Positions 1 to 11,108 are shown, numbered from the stretch's first letter. The stretch: DNA of 64,000 nt from Gammaproteobacteria bacterium (GCA_016182845.1 JACPFT010000016.1:150805-214804), one strand, 5' to 3'. Made by a program: numbers and translations. Notes: generated by a model not told the origin, from the sequence alone.

Positions 1-114
1 CGGAACCGGTCCCTCCGGCATCCGGATCAAGCTGGCCATGAACAGGAACAGGCCCGTGGTCACGCCGGCGGCCAGGACGGGGGCGGCGAGGGTCGAAGCT
101 TGGGGTAGGCGCAT
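1..114 (-). CDS. TonB-like energy transducer, N-terminal fragment (cut by window edge)
   Basis: Only the first 38 codons are in the window; the gene runs off the left edge. The start ATG lies at 114-112 on the minus strand, behind a clear AAGGAG Shine-Dalgarno. The visible peptide begins MRLPQASTL, continues into one hydrophobic segment (about residues 10-32) and then MPEGPVP. A short cytoplasmic tail, one signal-anchor helix with a GLFLFMASLI-like end and a proline-containing exit are what gammaproteobacterial TonB-family proteins show. The call is a family-resemblance inference, since the diagnostic C-terminal domain is outside the window. Any single-pass membrane protein would also fit. 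Confidence 0.4.
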   Translation of the reverse strand, partial: MRLPQASTLAAPVLAAGVTTGLFLFMASLIRMPEGPVP

Positions 115-327
115 GGCGGCTCTCCTTGTTGTTGTCGTCAGCAGCTTCAGACTGGCCCAGGAAGCGCCGCGTGCCGAGTGCACTACGCCACAGATCCGAT
201 GAGCACTATCACGCCTCGCCGCGCCGACCGGGTGCCTAGAATGAATGGCGCTCAAACCCTGTGTCTTGCGCCTAGTAGCGACTCCCGGTAAGGTGCCGCG
301 CACCTCCCTGCCGAGCGAGTAGCTCCC

Positions 328-1843
328 ATGCCGACCTCCACCGCCCTGATCACCAACGACGCCGTCGTGCTCGGTCTCCTGGCCAGCGTGCTGGGCCTGG
401 TGTTCTACACCAACAGCCATAAGAACCCGCGCCTGCGCAAGTTCTACACCTATGTGCCGGCCCTCTTGCTCTGCTATTTCATTCCCTCCTTGTTCAACAC
501 CTTCGGCATCATCGACGGCGAGCACTCGGCCCTCTATCCCATCGCCAGCCGCTACCTGCTGCCCATGTCCCTAGGGTCTGTTTACCTTTGCCGCACCGCT
601 GCGACGGCGCCTCCTGTCGCGCAGTGCAAGGAATGAGGAGCGTGATGTACTTGCCGTACATGAGCGACGAATGACGCCGCAATGCGCGACAGGAGGCCCG
701 TCCCTTCGGGTTGCGCCCAGAAAAGCGCCATGCCGCGTTGCTCGTCGTTCATTTGGAATGACCAAACTTCTCTCCTTGCGCCTTGCCTGGCGCTTTTCTG
801 GGCGGCAACGCAGCGGTGCGGCAAAGGTAAACAGACCCTAGCTGTTCACCCTGTCCATCGACTACAAGGCCATCGCCAGCCTGGGTCCCAAGGCCATCAC
901 CCTGTTCCTGACCGGGACGGCGGGCGTCATGGTCGGCGGCCCCCTATCCCTATTTCTCGTCGGCCAGTTCGCGCCCGAGACCCTGGGCGGCGATCATGCC
1001 AATGCCGCCTGGCGCGGCCTGGCCTCCCTGGCCGGCTCCTGGATCGGCGGCGGCGCCAACCAGACCGCCCTCAAGGAAGTCTTCGGCACCGGCGGCGACA
1101 TCTTCTCGGTGGTGGTCACTGTCGACGTGATCGTGGCCAATCTGTGGATGGCCTTTTTGCTGTGGATGGCCAGCCGCGCCCAGGAACGCGATGCCAAGAT
1201 CGGGGCCGATACTCGCGCCATCGAGGCCCTGAAGGAGAAGATGGCCCGTTACGAAGCGGAAAACGCCCGCATCCCGACCCTGTCCGACCTGGTGCTGATC
1301 GTCGCCATCGGCCTGGGGGTCACCGGCCTCGCCCATTTCGCCGCCGACCTCATCGCGCCCTGGCTGGAAGCCAACTACCCGGCGCTGGCCCGCTACAGCC
1401 TGACCAGCAAGTTCTTCTGGCTGGTGGCCATCGCCACGGCGGCGGGCATGCTCCTGTCCCTGACCCGCCTCCGCCACCTGGAGGCCGCCGGCGCCTCCAA
1501 GCTCGGCTCCCTGGCCCTTTACCTGCTTATCGCCACCATAGGCATGCAGATGAACATCACCGCCATCGCCCAATACCCGGTGATGTTCCTGGTGGGCGCC
1601 CTGTGGATCTCCATCCACGGCCTGCTGATCTTGGGCGTGGCCCGCCTCATCAAGGCGCCAACCTTCTTCATCGGCGTGGGCAGCATGGCCAATATCGGCG
1701 CCGCCGCCTCGGCACCCGTGGTCGCCGCCGCCTTCCACCCGGCGCTGGCGCCGGTGGGTGTCTTGCTGGCGGTCCTGGGCTATGCCCTGGGCACTTACGC
1801 CGGCTATTTGACCGGCTTAGGGTTGCGGTTCGCGGCGCCCTGA
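328..1843 (+). pseudogene. DUF819 (YjcL-type) integral membrane protein gene, interrupted by a MITE-like element
   Basis: The 5' part (328-573) encodes MPTSTALITNDAVVLGLLAS onward, up to a YLLPMSL segment. The 3' part (842-1843) resumes with LFTLSIDYKAIASLGPKAI and runs to the natural end GLRFAAP. Together they match the DUF819 multi-helix membrane family in order and length (about 400 residues). A 265-bp inverted-repeat element sits between them at 572-840. The two halves are in different frames. Removing the element plus one target copy (267 bp, a multiple of three) does not restore the frame, so a further indel or imperfect target is implied. An internal ATG at 929 with MVGGPLSLF could still give a truncated product. 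Function of the family is unknown; a transport role is only presumed. Confidence 0.85.
572..840. mobile_element. MITE-like element 1 with 30-bp perfect terminal inverted repeats
   Basis: The ends (574-603 and 809-838) are perfect 30-bp inverted repeats starting GGGTCTGTTTACC. TA, or CTAG counting the palindromic edge, is repeated on both sides (571-574 and 838-841). That fits the YTAR/TA target duplications of IS5-superfamily elements. No transposase ORF is present. The interior is itself built of inverted repeats: GCCTCCTGTCGCGCA at 610-624 faces its complement at 686-700, and a CCCAGAAAAGCGCCA box near 716 faces another near 790. It would fold as nested hairpins in RNA or single-stranded DNA. 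It splits the DUF819 gene. Confidence 0.8.
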
Positions 1844-1978
1844 GCCGCGTTGCGCGAGTATCCCAACTCACAGCCCCTGCCACGAAGCTGCCGGGCCGCT
1901 TGAGTCACGCTCTAGCGCCCGGCGCAGTCCTCCGCTTTCTTGGCCTGGCACCTTGTGCTATGGTCCGGGCCTTGCCAA

Positions 1979-2118
1979 GGGAACCTCTAAAAATAGCCTG
2001 AAGCCGCGCTGGCTGCGTTGGAGCGCGAAAAAGTGTCCTCATTTACTTCAGTAAACTCCGGTACTTTTTCGCGCCCCGCCTTGCCATCATCGACTTAAGC
2101 CCATTTTTAGAGGCTCCC
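1979..2118. mobile_element. MITE-like element 2 (about 140 bp) in the gap upstream of the permease
   Basis: The termini GGGAACCTCTAAAAAT and, inverted, GGGAGCCTCTAAAAAT match at 15 of 16 positions, and similarity continues imperfectly inwards. A second inverted pair (GCGCGAAAAAGT near 2020 and ACTTTTTCGCGC near 2064) lies inside, so the whole element can form one long hairpin. No coding capacity and no clear target duplication are seen. The rest of the gene-free stretch 1844-2189 holds nothing recognisable except the AAGAAGGA ribosome-binding site of the next gene. The element may separate the permease from its original promoter. Confidence 0.6.
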
Positions 2119-2189
2119 TAATGAGAGCGTCCATGGTCTAGCGGCCACGGGCGGCCCCCGTTGAAACACCAAACGAGAAGAAGGACCCC

Positions 2190-3635
2190 ATGAACCAACT
2201 CTGGCGCACCAAGCCGCTGTCCGAGCTGACCGGCGACGCACACGACAAGGACGGCCTCAAGCGCGTCTTGACCGGCTGGATGCTCATCGCCCTCGGCATC
2301 GGCGCCATCATCGGCACCGGCATCTTCGTCCTGACCGGTACCGCCGCCGCCAACCACGCCGGGCCGGCCCTGGTCCTGTCCTTCGTCCTGGCCGGTATCG
2401 GCTGCGCCTTCGCCGGCCTGTGCTATGCCGAATTCGCTGCCATGATCCCGGTATCCGGCTCGGCCTATTCCTATTCCTACGCGACCCTGGGCGAAGGCGT
2501 GGCCTGGTTTATCGGCTGGAACCTCATCCTCGAATACCTGTTCGCCGCCTCGACGGTGGCCGTTGGCTGGTCCGGCTACCTGGTCAGCTTCCTGCACCAG
2601 GTCGGCATCGACCTGCCGGCACAGCTGGTCAATGCCCCCTTCGGCAAGCTCGCCGACGGCCATATCGGCGCCACCGGCGCCCTGCTCAACTTCCCGGCCG
2701 TGGCCATCGTCCTGCTGATCGGCTCGCTCTGCTATGTGGGCATCCAACAGTCCGCCTGGGTCAATAACCTGGTCGTGGCCATCAAGGTCACCGTGATCCT
2801 GCTGTTCATCGCCTTCGGCATCAACTATGTCAGCGCCGACAACTGGACCCCCTTCATCCCGGAAAACACCGGCACCTTCGGCCACTACGGCTGGTCGGGC
2901 GTCGCCACCGGCGCCGCGGTGATCTTCTTCGCCTATATCGGCTTCGACGCCGTATCCACCTGCGCCCAGGAAGCCAAGAATCCGCAGAAGGACATGCCCA
3001 TCGGCATCCTCGGCTCACTCCTGGTCTGCACCGTGCTCTATATCATCGTCGCCGCCATCATGACCGGCATGGTCAACTACACCGAACTGAATGTCGCCGC
3101 CCCGGTGGCCAAGGCCCTGGACACCCACCCGGCCCTGGCTTGGCTGGCCATCCCGGTCAAGATCGGCGCCATCGCCGGCATGACCTCGGTGATGCTGGTC
3201 ATGATGTTGGGTCAGCCGCGCATCTTCTTCGCCATGAGCCGCGACGGCCTGCTGCCACAGTTCATGGGCAAGGTCCATCCCAAGCACGGCACGCCCCATG
3301 TGGCCACCATCATCACCACCGTGCTCGCCGCCATCATCGGCGGCCTGTTCCCGGTGGACGTGCTGGGCGAACTGGTGTCCATCGGCACCCTCCTGGCCTT
3401 CGTCACCGTGTGCATCGGCGTCCTGGTCCTACGCGTGACCAAGCCAGAGCTGGAACGTCCCTTCAAGACCCCCCTGCCCTGGTTCACCTGCACGGCCGGC
3501 GCCTTGGTCTGCGGCTATTTGATGTACGCCCTGCCCAACGACACCTGGGTCCGTCTGGCGGTCTGGACCGCCATCGGCGTCGTCATTTACCTGGGCTACG
3601 GCCGTAAGCACAGCAAGCTGCGCAACGCCGCCTAG
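2190..3635 (+). CDS. APC-superfamily amino acid permease (cationic amino acid transporter type)
   Basis: The 481-residue protein has about 12 hydrophobic segments and should lie in the inner membrane, importing amino acids with a cation. The first helix carries the APC signature GIGAIIGTGIFVLTG (about residues 36-50). The sixth-helix region has FFAYIGFDAVSTCAQEAKNP, the CAT/YfnA/GkApcT form of the conserved F-GFD motif. The loop MSRDGLLP and the C-terminal ERPFKTPLPW are also typical. Length is normal for bacterial CAT-like permeases. The start ATG follows AAGAAGGA at a proper distance. A strong terminator follows, so it is probably a single-gene unit. Substrate cannot be fixed from sequence. 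Confidence 0.88.
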   Translation: MNQLWRTKPLSELTGDAHDKDGLKRVLTGWMLIALGIGAIIGTGIFVLTGTAAANHAGPALVLSFVLAGIGCAFAGLCYAEFAAMIPVSGSAYSYSYATLGEGVAWFIGWNLILEYLFAASTVAVGWSGYLVSFLHQVGIDLPAQLVNAPFGKLADGHIGATGALLNFPAVAIVLLIGSLCYVGIQQSAWVNNLVVAIKVTVILLFIAFGINYVSADNWTPFIPENTGTFGHYGWSGVATGAAVIFFAYIGFDAVSTCAQEAKNPQKDMPIGILGSLLVCTVLYIIVAAIMTGMVNYTELNVAAPVAKALDTHPALAWLAIPVKIGAIAGMTSVMLVMMLGQPRIFFAMSRDGLLPQFMGKVHPKHGTPHVATIITTVLAAIIGGLFPVDVLGELVSIGTLLAFVTVCIGVLVLRVTKPELERPFKTPLPWFTCTAGALVCGYLMYALPNDTWVRLAVWTAIGVVIYLGYGRKHSKLRNAA

Positions 3636-3651
3636 GCTCCGCTCCAAGAAC

Positions 3652-3676
3652 AAACGGCGCCCTAGGGCGCCGTTTT
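3652..3676 (+). terminator. Rho-independent terminator of the permease gene
   Basis: A perfect palindrome (AAACGGCGCC facing GGCGCCGTTTT) is followed by TTTTAC on the plus strand, 16 bp after the permease stop. It is flanked by A-rich sequence on the left, so it may also serve the convergent minus-strand gene that ends at 3698. Confidence 0.85.
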
Positions 3677-3697
3677 ACTTTCCTCGGGCAACCGGAC

Positions 3698-6163
3698 TCA
3701 GCAGGACGGGACCATCCCGGCCAACCACTGCGCCTGGGGTCGCCCCAGGGCATAGCCCTGAACCCAGTCCACGCCGGCGGCGCGCAGGGGCGCCAGCAAG
3801 ACCTCGTCCTCCACCAGGGGCGCCAGGACCGGCCGGCCCAGGGCATGGGCCACCTCGGTCATGGCGCGCAGGAGGATGTCCGCCACCGGATCCTGGCCCA
3901 GGTTCTGGACCAGGGCGCCGTCCAGCTTGACCGCCTTGAAGGGCAGGAGCTTCAGGCTCGCCGCCTGGGCGCCGCTGCGCCCGAACTCGTCGAGCACGAA
4001 GCTCAAGCCCGCCTCGGCCAGCTCCTGCAGGGCCCCCAGCTGAGCGGTGAGCGGCGCCACCAGCTCGCTATCGCGCAGCTCCAGACAGAGCTGGCCGGGG
4101 GCGAAGACTCCCTGATCCAGATAGCGGCGCAGCTTGACCCGGTAGGCCGGATCGGCGAGCGAGGCCGACGCCACGTTAACGTGGAATCTCAGGCCCGCGG
4201 CAGCCGCCTCGCGCAACTGCCCTGCCAGACAATCCAGGACCCAGGCGTCCAGGGCCGGCAGGAGCTCGAAGCGCTCGGCCTGGGACAGGAAGGCGCGCGG
4301 CGTCACCGGCTCGGCCATGTCGTCCAGGCGCAGGAAGACCTCGTAGCCGTACAGCGCCGCGCCGCCCTCCAGGCGACGTATGGGCTGGAACTGCAGGGCG
4401 AAGGCGTCGCTGGCCAGGGCGCCTCCCAGGCGCGCCGACCAGGATTGCTCCAGCATGGCCAGGTGTTCGGCGTCGTCGTGGGCGTTGAACAAATGCACCT
4501 GGTTGCGGCCCTTGCGCTTGGCGATCTGGCAGGCGGCGTCGGCATAGTCCATGGCCAGGGCCGTGGAGCGCGTGTAGCGATCCAGACGGGTGACGCCCAC
4601 GCTGCCGGAGACGTCGAACTCCCGCCCGGCGAAGGCGAAGCGGGTCTCGTCCAGGATGGCGCGGAACTGCTCGGCGAGCCCCGCCACCTGGCCGCTGTCC
4701 ACATGGCGCAGGAGCACGGCGAACTCGTCGCCCCCCAGGCGCGCCAGGACGTCGGAGCGGCGCTGGCGGGACATGAGCTTCTGGGCGATGGCCACCAGGA
4801 GCGCATCGCCGGCGGCATGCCCGGCGCTGTCGTTGATCTGCTTGAAACGGTCCAGATCGATGAACAGCAGGGCCGAGGCCTCCTCGCTGCGCTTCAAGCG
4901 CATCACTTCCTGGCTCAGTGCCTCGTCGAAGGCCCCGCGGTTGAGCAGCTGGGTCAGGTGGTCGTGGCGCACTTGCCATTCCCGCTCCCGCTCGATGAGC
5001 TTGCGCTCGGAGATGTCGCGGAAAGCCACCACGGCACCCACCGGCTCGCCGTCCTGGCGCAGCGGCTCCAGGGTGCATTCCACGCTCAAGGCGGTCCCGT
5101 CGGCGCGCCAGAACTGGGTCTCCCAGTCGCGCAGGGAGTCGCCCAGCTCGTAGGCCTGGTGCAGGAAGCAAGTGTCCAGGGGCACGGGCCGGCCGCGCTC
5201 GTCGGCGGGATGGAAACACTCGTGGGCTAACCGCCCCACCAGCTCGCTCTCGTGGCTCCAGGCCAAGAGACGCAGCGCCGCCGGATTGACGAAGCGGATG
5301 CGTCCCTCGCCGTCCACGCCGTAAACACCGTCGCCCACCGAGGCGAGGATGCGGTTCAGGCGCGTCCGCTCCGCCTCCAGGCGCCGCTCGCGCAGCCGCC
5401 CGCGCGCCAGGCCATGGACCCGGGCCAGGAACAGCTCCCGGGATTCGGTCTTGAACATGCACTCGGCCGCGCCGGCCGCCAGGCAGTCGTTGATGACCCG
5501 CTCCTGGTAGGAACCGGTGAGGATGGCCAGGGTCAGCTCGCGGGTTTCGGCCCGCTCGCGCAGGGCGCGGCAGAGCATGGCGCCGTTCATGCCCGGCATG
5601 AAGTAATCGATGATGGCCAGGTCGAAGCTGTCGCCGGCCACGGCCGCCAGGGCGGCCTCGGCATCCTCGACGGCCACCACGGCATAGCCGTGGGCTTCCA
5701 GAAGCTTCTGGTAATTGAGGCGTATGGTCCGCGAATCGTCCACCAGGAGCACGCGCAGCCCGGTCTCGGCAGATTCCCGGGAACGGGTCTCGCGGCGGAT
5801 ATAGGCCAGGAGGCCGCGCATCAAGCGCGGCACGTCACGGTAGCGTTCCCAGCGTTCGATCAGGGTGAAGGGCCGCTCATTGAGCAGGCGCTCGTCGACC
5901 CGCTCGGTTTCCTGGGCCAGGATCAGGAGCCCCAGGGTCTCGCAGTCCCGGGCCGCGAGACGAAGCAGCAAGGCATCCAGGGCCGGCGTGCGCGCCGGCG
6001 ACCAGCCCAGGATCGCCCCGGCCCAGTCCTGGGGCGGGTTCAAGAGCGCCGTGGCCGCCGCACCATCGGCGGCGCTCACCACCTCGAAGCCCTGGCGGCA
6101 CAGCAGTTTTTCCAGGCCGCGACGCAGGGTCGGGGAGGGTTCGAGAAGCAGGATTCTAGGCAT
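3698..6163 (-). CDS. REC-REC-PAS-GGDEF-EAL signalling protein with probably inactive EAL domain
   Basis: This 821-residue cytoplasmic protein has five modules. REC1 (about 1-125) lacks the phospho-acceptor Asp; its strand-3 end reads ILGWSPARTP. REC2 (about 136-255) is intact, with VDDS, D186 in IIDYFMPG, T216 and K238. A PAS domain (about 265-388) ends in the usual DISERK linker. The GGDEF domain (about 395-560) has intact LGGDEF at 476-481 and an RRSD inhibitory I-site at 468-471, so it should make cyclic di-GMP and be product-inhibited. The EAL-like domain (about 575-818) has EVF in place of EAL, DEFG in place of DDFG and APLVE in place of AEGVE. It has therefore probably lost phosphodiesterase activity. 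It is transcribed alone, convergent with the permease. Confidence 0.9.
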   Translation of the reverse strand: MPRILLLEPSPTLRRGLEKLLCRQGFEVVSAADGAAATALLNPPQDWAGAILGWSPARTPALDALLLRLAARDCETLGLLILAQETERVDERLLNERPFTLIERWERYRDVPRLMRGLLAYIRRETRSRESAETGLRVLLVDDSRTIRLNYQKLLEAHGYAVVAVEDAEAALAAVAGDSFDLAIIDYFMPGMNGAMLCRALRERAETRELTLAILTGSYQERVINDCLAAGAAECMFKTESRELFLARVHGLARGRLRERRLEAERTRLNRILASVGDGVYGVDGEGRIRFVNPAALRLLAWSHESELVGRLAHECFHPADERGRPVPLDTCFLHQAYELGDSLRDWETQFWRADGTALSVECTLEPLRQDGEPVGAVVAFRDISERKLIEREREWQVRHDHLTQLLNRGAFDEALSQEVMRLKRSEEASALLFIDLDRFKQINDSAGHAAGDALLVAIAQKLMSRQRRSDVLARLGGDEFAVLLRHVDSGQVAGLAEQFRAILDETRFAFAGREFDVSGSVGVTRLDRYTRSTALAMDYADAACQIAKRKGRNQVHLFNAHDDAEHLAMLEQSWSARLGGALASDAFALQFQPIRRLEGGAALYGYEVFLRLDDMAEPVTPRAFLSQAERFELLPALDAWVLDCLAGQLREAAAAGLRFHVNVASASLADPAYRVKLRRYLDQGVFAPGQLCLELRDSELVAPLTAQLGALQELAEAGLSFVLDEFGRSGAQAASLKLLPFKAVKLDGALVQNLGQDPVADILLRAMTEVAHALGRPVLAPLVEDEVLLAPLRAAGVDWVQGYALGRPQAQWLAGMVPSC

Positions 6164-6276
6164 GGCACGGCCCTGTGCGGCGACAACAACCGACCTACGT
6201 TAGCACAAAATTTCGCCAATCCGGCATCGGGAATGGCAAAGCGTGAGCCATGGCAGTCCGAATGGCGGCAAAGGGG

Positions 6277-6298
6277 TCTTTACACCGTCTTTACGCCC
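6277..6298 (+). promoter_or_regulatory. Candidate KdpE binding site (11-bp direct repeat)
   Basis: TCTTTACACCG is followed immediately by TCTTTACGCCC: two direct repeats with an exact 11-bp period, the arrangement used by OmpR-family dimers. It lies about 76 bp upstream of the first small ORF of the kdp operon. The TTTACACC core resembles the known E. coli KdpE site. This is inference by pattern; no binding data are available. Confidence 0.45.
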
Positions 6299-6373
6299 CA
6301 GCCGCCTATCCTTACCCCGATTTCACGCTCCGTTTCCTAGGATCTCCGTCATCCAAATCACCAAGGAGTCGTC

Positions 6374-6481
6374 ATGGAATTTGTCTACCAAGATGCCGCC
6401 TATCTGGGGCTTGCGGCCCTGCTCTTCCTGATGACGGTCGGCTTCCTGAAAGCCTGCGTAGCCCTGCGAGGCCGGACATGA
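6374..6481 (+). CDS. Small single-pass membrane protein leading the kdp operon
   Basis: A 35-codon ORF (MEFVYQDAAYLGLAALLFLM...) starts after AAGGAGTCGTC, a good Shine-Dalgarno. It ends with an ATGA overlap with kdpF, which argues for translational coupling. It has one hydrophobic helix (about residues 9-27) followed by a basic tail. Small ORFs of this kind occur upstream of kdpF in other proteobacteria and actinobacteria, but I know of no assigned role. By analogy with KdpF it could stabilise the Kdp complex. The strong ribosome-binding site and the overlap are the evidence that it is real. Confidence 0.65.
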   Translation: MEFVYQDAAYLGLAALLFLMTVGFLKACVALRGRT

Positions 6482-6570
6482 GCGCCCTGTACCTTGTTGG
6501 CGGACTGCTGGCCCTGGGCCTGTTCGTCTACCTGCTCATCGCCCTGTTCTTCCCGGAACGCTTTTCCTAA
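6478..6570 (+). CDS. kdpF: K+-transporting ATPase subunit KdpF
   Basis: The 30-residue protein [20 protein letters not shown]... ends in ALFFPERFS, the typical KdpF form: one membrane helix followed by a P/R-E-x-F tail. KdpF is a small lipid-like stabiliser of the KdpFABC complex in the inner membrane. It overlaps the preceding small ORF by four bases and is followed 13 bp later by kdpA. Confidence 0.85.
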   Translation: MSALYLVGGLLALGLFVYLLIALFFPERFS

Positions 6571-6583
6571 GGAGGGAGTCCCC

Positions 6584-8290
6584 GTGACCGCCCAAGGCAT
6601 CCTGCAAATCGCCCTGTTCCTCATCGCCGTGGTCCTCGTGACCAAGCCCCTGGGCCAGTACATGACCGCCGTTTTCGATGGCCGTGCGAACTTCCTGCGC
6701 CTGCTCGAAGCCCCGCTCTACCGCTTGGCCGGGGTCAAGAGCGGCGAGGAGCAGGACTGGAAGCACTATGCCGGCGCCATCCTGTTCTTCAACCTGCTGG
6801 GCGTGGCCGCCGTGTACGCCCTGCAACGCCTGCAGGCGGAACTGCCCCTGAACCCGCAGGGCATGGGCGCCGTGACACCCGATTCGGCCTTCAACACCGC
6901 CATCAGCTTCGCGACCAACACCAACTGGCAGGGCTACGGCGGCGAGACCACGATGAGTTACCTGAGCCAGATGCTGGGCCTCAGCGTGCAGAACTTCCTG
7001 TCGGCGGCAACGGGCATCGTGGTCGCCATCGCCCTGGTCCGCGGCTTCGCCCGCAAGGGCAGCGACACCCTGGGCAATGCCTGGGTGGACCTGACCCGCT
7101 GCACGCTCTACGTCCTGCTGCCGATCGGCTTCGTCTATGCGCTGTTCCTGGTCAGCCAGGGCGTCATCCAGAACCTCTCGGCCTATGCGAACCTGGACAC
7201 CCTGGAAGGCGGGCGGCAGACCCTGGCCATGGGCCCCGTGGCCTCCCAGGAAGCCATCAAGATGCTGGGCACCAACGGCGGCGGCTTCTTCAACGCCAAC
7301 TCGGCCCATCCCTTCGAGAACCCCAATGCCCTGACGAACTTCGTCGAGATGCTGTCGATCTTCGCCATCCCCGCCGGCTTGTGCTGGGTCTTCGGCGAGA
7401 TGGTCGGCGATCGCCGCCAGGGCTGGGCGCTACTCTCCGCCATGGCCGTGATCTTCGCGGGTTTCGTGCTCCTGGCCTTCGCGTCGGAGCAGGCCGGCAA
7501 CCCGGTCTTGAGCCGGCTCGGCGCCGACCAGGCGGTCAGCGCGTGGCAGTCCGGCGGCAACATGGAAGGCAAGGAAGTCCGCTTCGGCATCGCCAACTCC
7601 GCCCTGTTTGCCACCATCACCACGGCGGCGTCCTGCGGCGCGGTCAACGCCATGCACGACAGCTTCACGCCCCTGGGCGGCCTGGCGCCGCTGCTCTTGA
7701 TCCAGCTCGGCGAGGTGGTATTCGGCGGCGTCGGCTCGGGGCTCTACGGCATGCTGGTCTTCGCCATCCTGGCGGTGTTCATCGCCGGCCTGATGATCGG
7801 CCGTACCCCGGAATACCTGGGCAAGAAGATCGAGGTCTACGAGATGAAGATGGTGTCGATCGCCATCCTGACCACGCCCTTCCTGGTCCTCGCGGGCACG
7901 GCCATCGCGGTCGTCCTGGAGCCGGGCCTGGCCGGCCGCGCCAACCCGGGCGCCCACGGCTACTCGGAGATCCTCTATGCCTTCTCCTCGGCGGCCAACA
8001 ACAACGGCTCGGCCTTCGCCGGCCTGTCCGCCAACACGCCGTACTACAACAGCCTGCTCGGTATCGCCATGTGGCTGGGCCGCTTCCTGCCCATGCTCGC
8101 CGTACTGGCCATCGCCGGCAGCCTGGCGGCCAAGAAACGCGTGCCGGCCGGCGTCGGCACCCTGACGACCCACGGCCCGCTGTTCGTCGGCCTGCTGGTG
8201 GGCACCGTGCTCTTGCTCGGCGCGCTGACCTTCATCCCGGCGCTAGCCCTGGGGCCGGTGGTCGAGCAGTTGATGCTGTTTGCACAGTGA
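6584..8290 (+). CDS. kdpA: K+-transporting ATPase channel subunit KdpA
   Basis: This is the potassium-binding, channel-like subunit of the high-affinity Kdp P-type ATPase, in the inner membrane. The GTG start at 6584 follows AAGGAGGGA and gives 568 residues, the usual KdpA length. The four selectivity-filter regions are visible: [11 protein letters not shown] (about 104-114), [33 protein letters not shown] and [13 protein letters not shown]. Ten hydrophobic segments are apparent. Unusually, 160 bp separate it from kdpB, and that gap carries a repeat pair able to fold into two hairpins. Confidence 0.96.
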   Translation: MTAQGILQIALFLIAVVLVTKPLGQYMTAVFDGRANFLRLLEAPLYRLAGVKSGEEQDWKHYAGAILFFNLLGVAAVYALQRLQAELPLNPQGMGAVTPDSAFNTAISFATNTNWQGYGGETTMSYLSQMLGLSVQNFLSAATGIVVAIALVRGFARKGSDTLGNAWVDLTRCTLYVLLPIGFVYALFLVSQGVIQNLSAYANLDTLEGGRQTLAMGPVASQEAIKMLGTNGGGFFNANSAHPFENPNALTNFVEMLSIFAIPAGLCWVFGEMVGDRRQGWALLSAMAVIFAGFVLLAFASEQAGNPVLSRLGADQAVSAWQSGGNMEGKEVRFGIANSALFATITTAASCGAVNAMHDSFTPLGGLAPLLLIQLGEVVFGGVGSGLYGMLVFAILAVFIAGLMIGRTPEYLGKKIEVYEMKMVSIAILTTPFLVLAGTAIAVVLEPGLAGRANPGAHGYSEILYAFSSAANNNGSAFAGLSANTPYYNSLLGIAMWLGRFLPMLAVLAIAGSLAAKKRVPAGVGTLTTHGPLFVGLLVGTVLLLGALTFIPALALGPVVEQLMLFAQ

Positions 8291-8304
8291 AGCCGAAACC
8301 CAAG

Positions 8305-8394
8305 CTGTCAGCCGTTCGCCCTGAGCCTGTCGAAGGGCGGGCGGCTGACACGCGCCCCCGTTCATCCTTCGACAAGCTCAGGACGAACGGGGGA
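8305..8394. repeat. REP-like repeat pair inside the kdp operon (kdpA-kdpB gap)
   Basis: There are two adjacent hairpins. The first (8305-8350) is built around GTTCGCCCTGAGCCTGTCGAAG, and its stem extends outwards through TGTCAGCC facing GGCTGACA. The second (8356-8394) pairs CCCCCGTTC with GAACGGGGG around CTTCGACAAGCTCAGG. The same boxes recur six more times in this window. Here the pair lies between two genes that must be co-expressed, so it could act as an mRNA-processing or attenuation element. Confidence 0.8.
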
Positions 8395-8450
8395 AGTGCC
8401 ACCTTGTATCGGAACCTAACGCTCATCCCCCATTTCAGCCCGAGATTGCC

Positions 8451-10523
<2,073 letters not shown>

Positions 10524-10535
10524 GGAGTGAATACC

Positions 10536-11108
10536 ATGCGTCTTATCCGCCCCGCCCTGGTCCTGTTCACCGGCCTGTCGGTCGTCACCGGCATCGCCTA
10601 CCCCCTGGCCACGACCGGCCTGGCCCAGCTCCTGTTTCCCCACCAGGCGAACGGCAGCCTGGTCGAGCGGGACGGCAAGCCCATCGGCTCCGCGCTGATC
10701 GGCCAGGCCTTCACCAGCGAGCGCTATTTCTGGAGCCGACCGTCCGCGACTGGCCCGGAGCCTTACAATGCCGGCGCCTCCGGCGGCTCCAACCTGGGCC
10801 CCCTGAACCCGGCCCTGGCCGAAGCCGTGCAGGGCCGCATCGCGACCCTGCATAAGGCCCATCCCGACCAGGACGGCCCGGTGCCCGTGGATCTCGTAAC
10901 GACTTCGGCCTCGGGCCTGGACCCCCATATCAGCCCGGCCGCCGCCAACTACCAGGCCTCGCGCATCGCCAAGGCACGCGGCCTTAGCGCCGCCCAGGTC
11001 CAGGCCCTGATCGCCGAGCACACGCAAGGCCGCTTCCTCGGCCTGCTGGGCGAACCGGTGGTCAATGTCCTGGCCCTGAACCTAGCGCTGGATAAACTCA
11101 AACCCTGA
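10536..11108 (+). CDS. kdpC: K+-transporting ATPase subunit KdpC
   Basis: The 190-residue protein has one N-terminal membrane helix ([20 protein letters not shown]) and a periplasmic domain. The ATG at 10536 is preferred over the GTG at 10527, because AAGGA at 10522-10526 has proper spacing only to the ATG. Conserved KdpC features are the [11 protein letters not shown] segment, [12 protein letters not shown], the [15 protein letters not shown] stretch and the terminal [10 protein letters not shown]. KdpC is thought to assist ATP binding or catalytic stability of the complex. It is coupled to kdpB by a 12-bp gap. Confidence 0.95.
   Translation: MRLIRPALVLFTGLSVVTGIAYPLATTGLAQLLFPHQANGSLVERDGKPIGSALIGQAFTSERYFWSRPSATGPEPYNAGASGGSNLGPLNPALAEAVQGRIATLHKAHPDQDGPVPVDLVTTSASGLDPHISPAAANYQASRIAKARGLSAAQVQALIAEHTQGRFLGLLGEPVVNVLALNLALDKLKP

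Noticed and set aside
682..928. Possible gene inside the first MITE
   Set aside because: The frame runs through the inverted-repeat ends into a shifted reading of the DUF819 gene; no start signal or family features.
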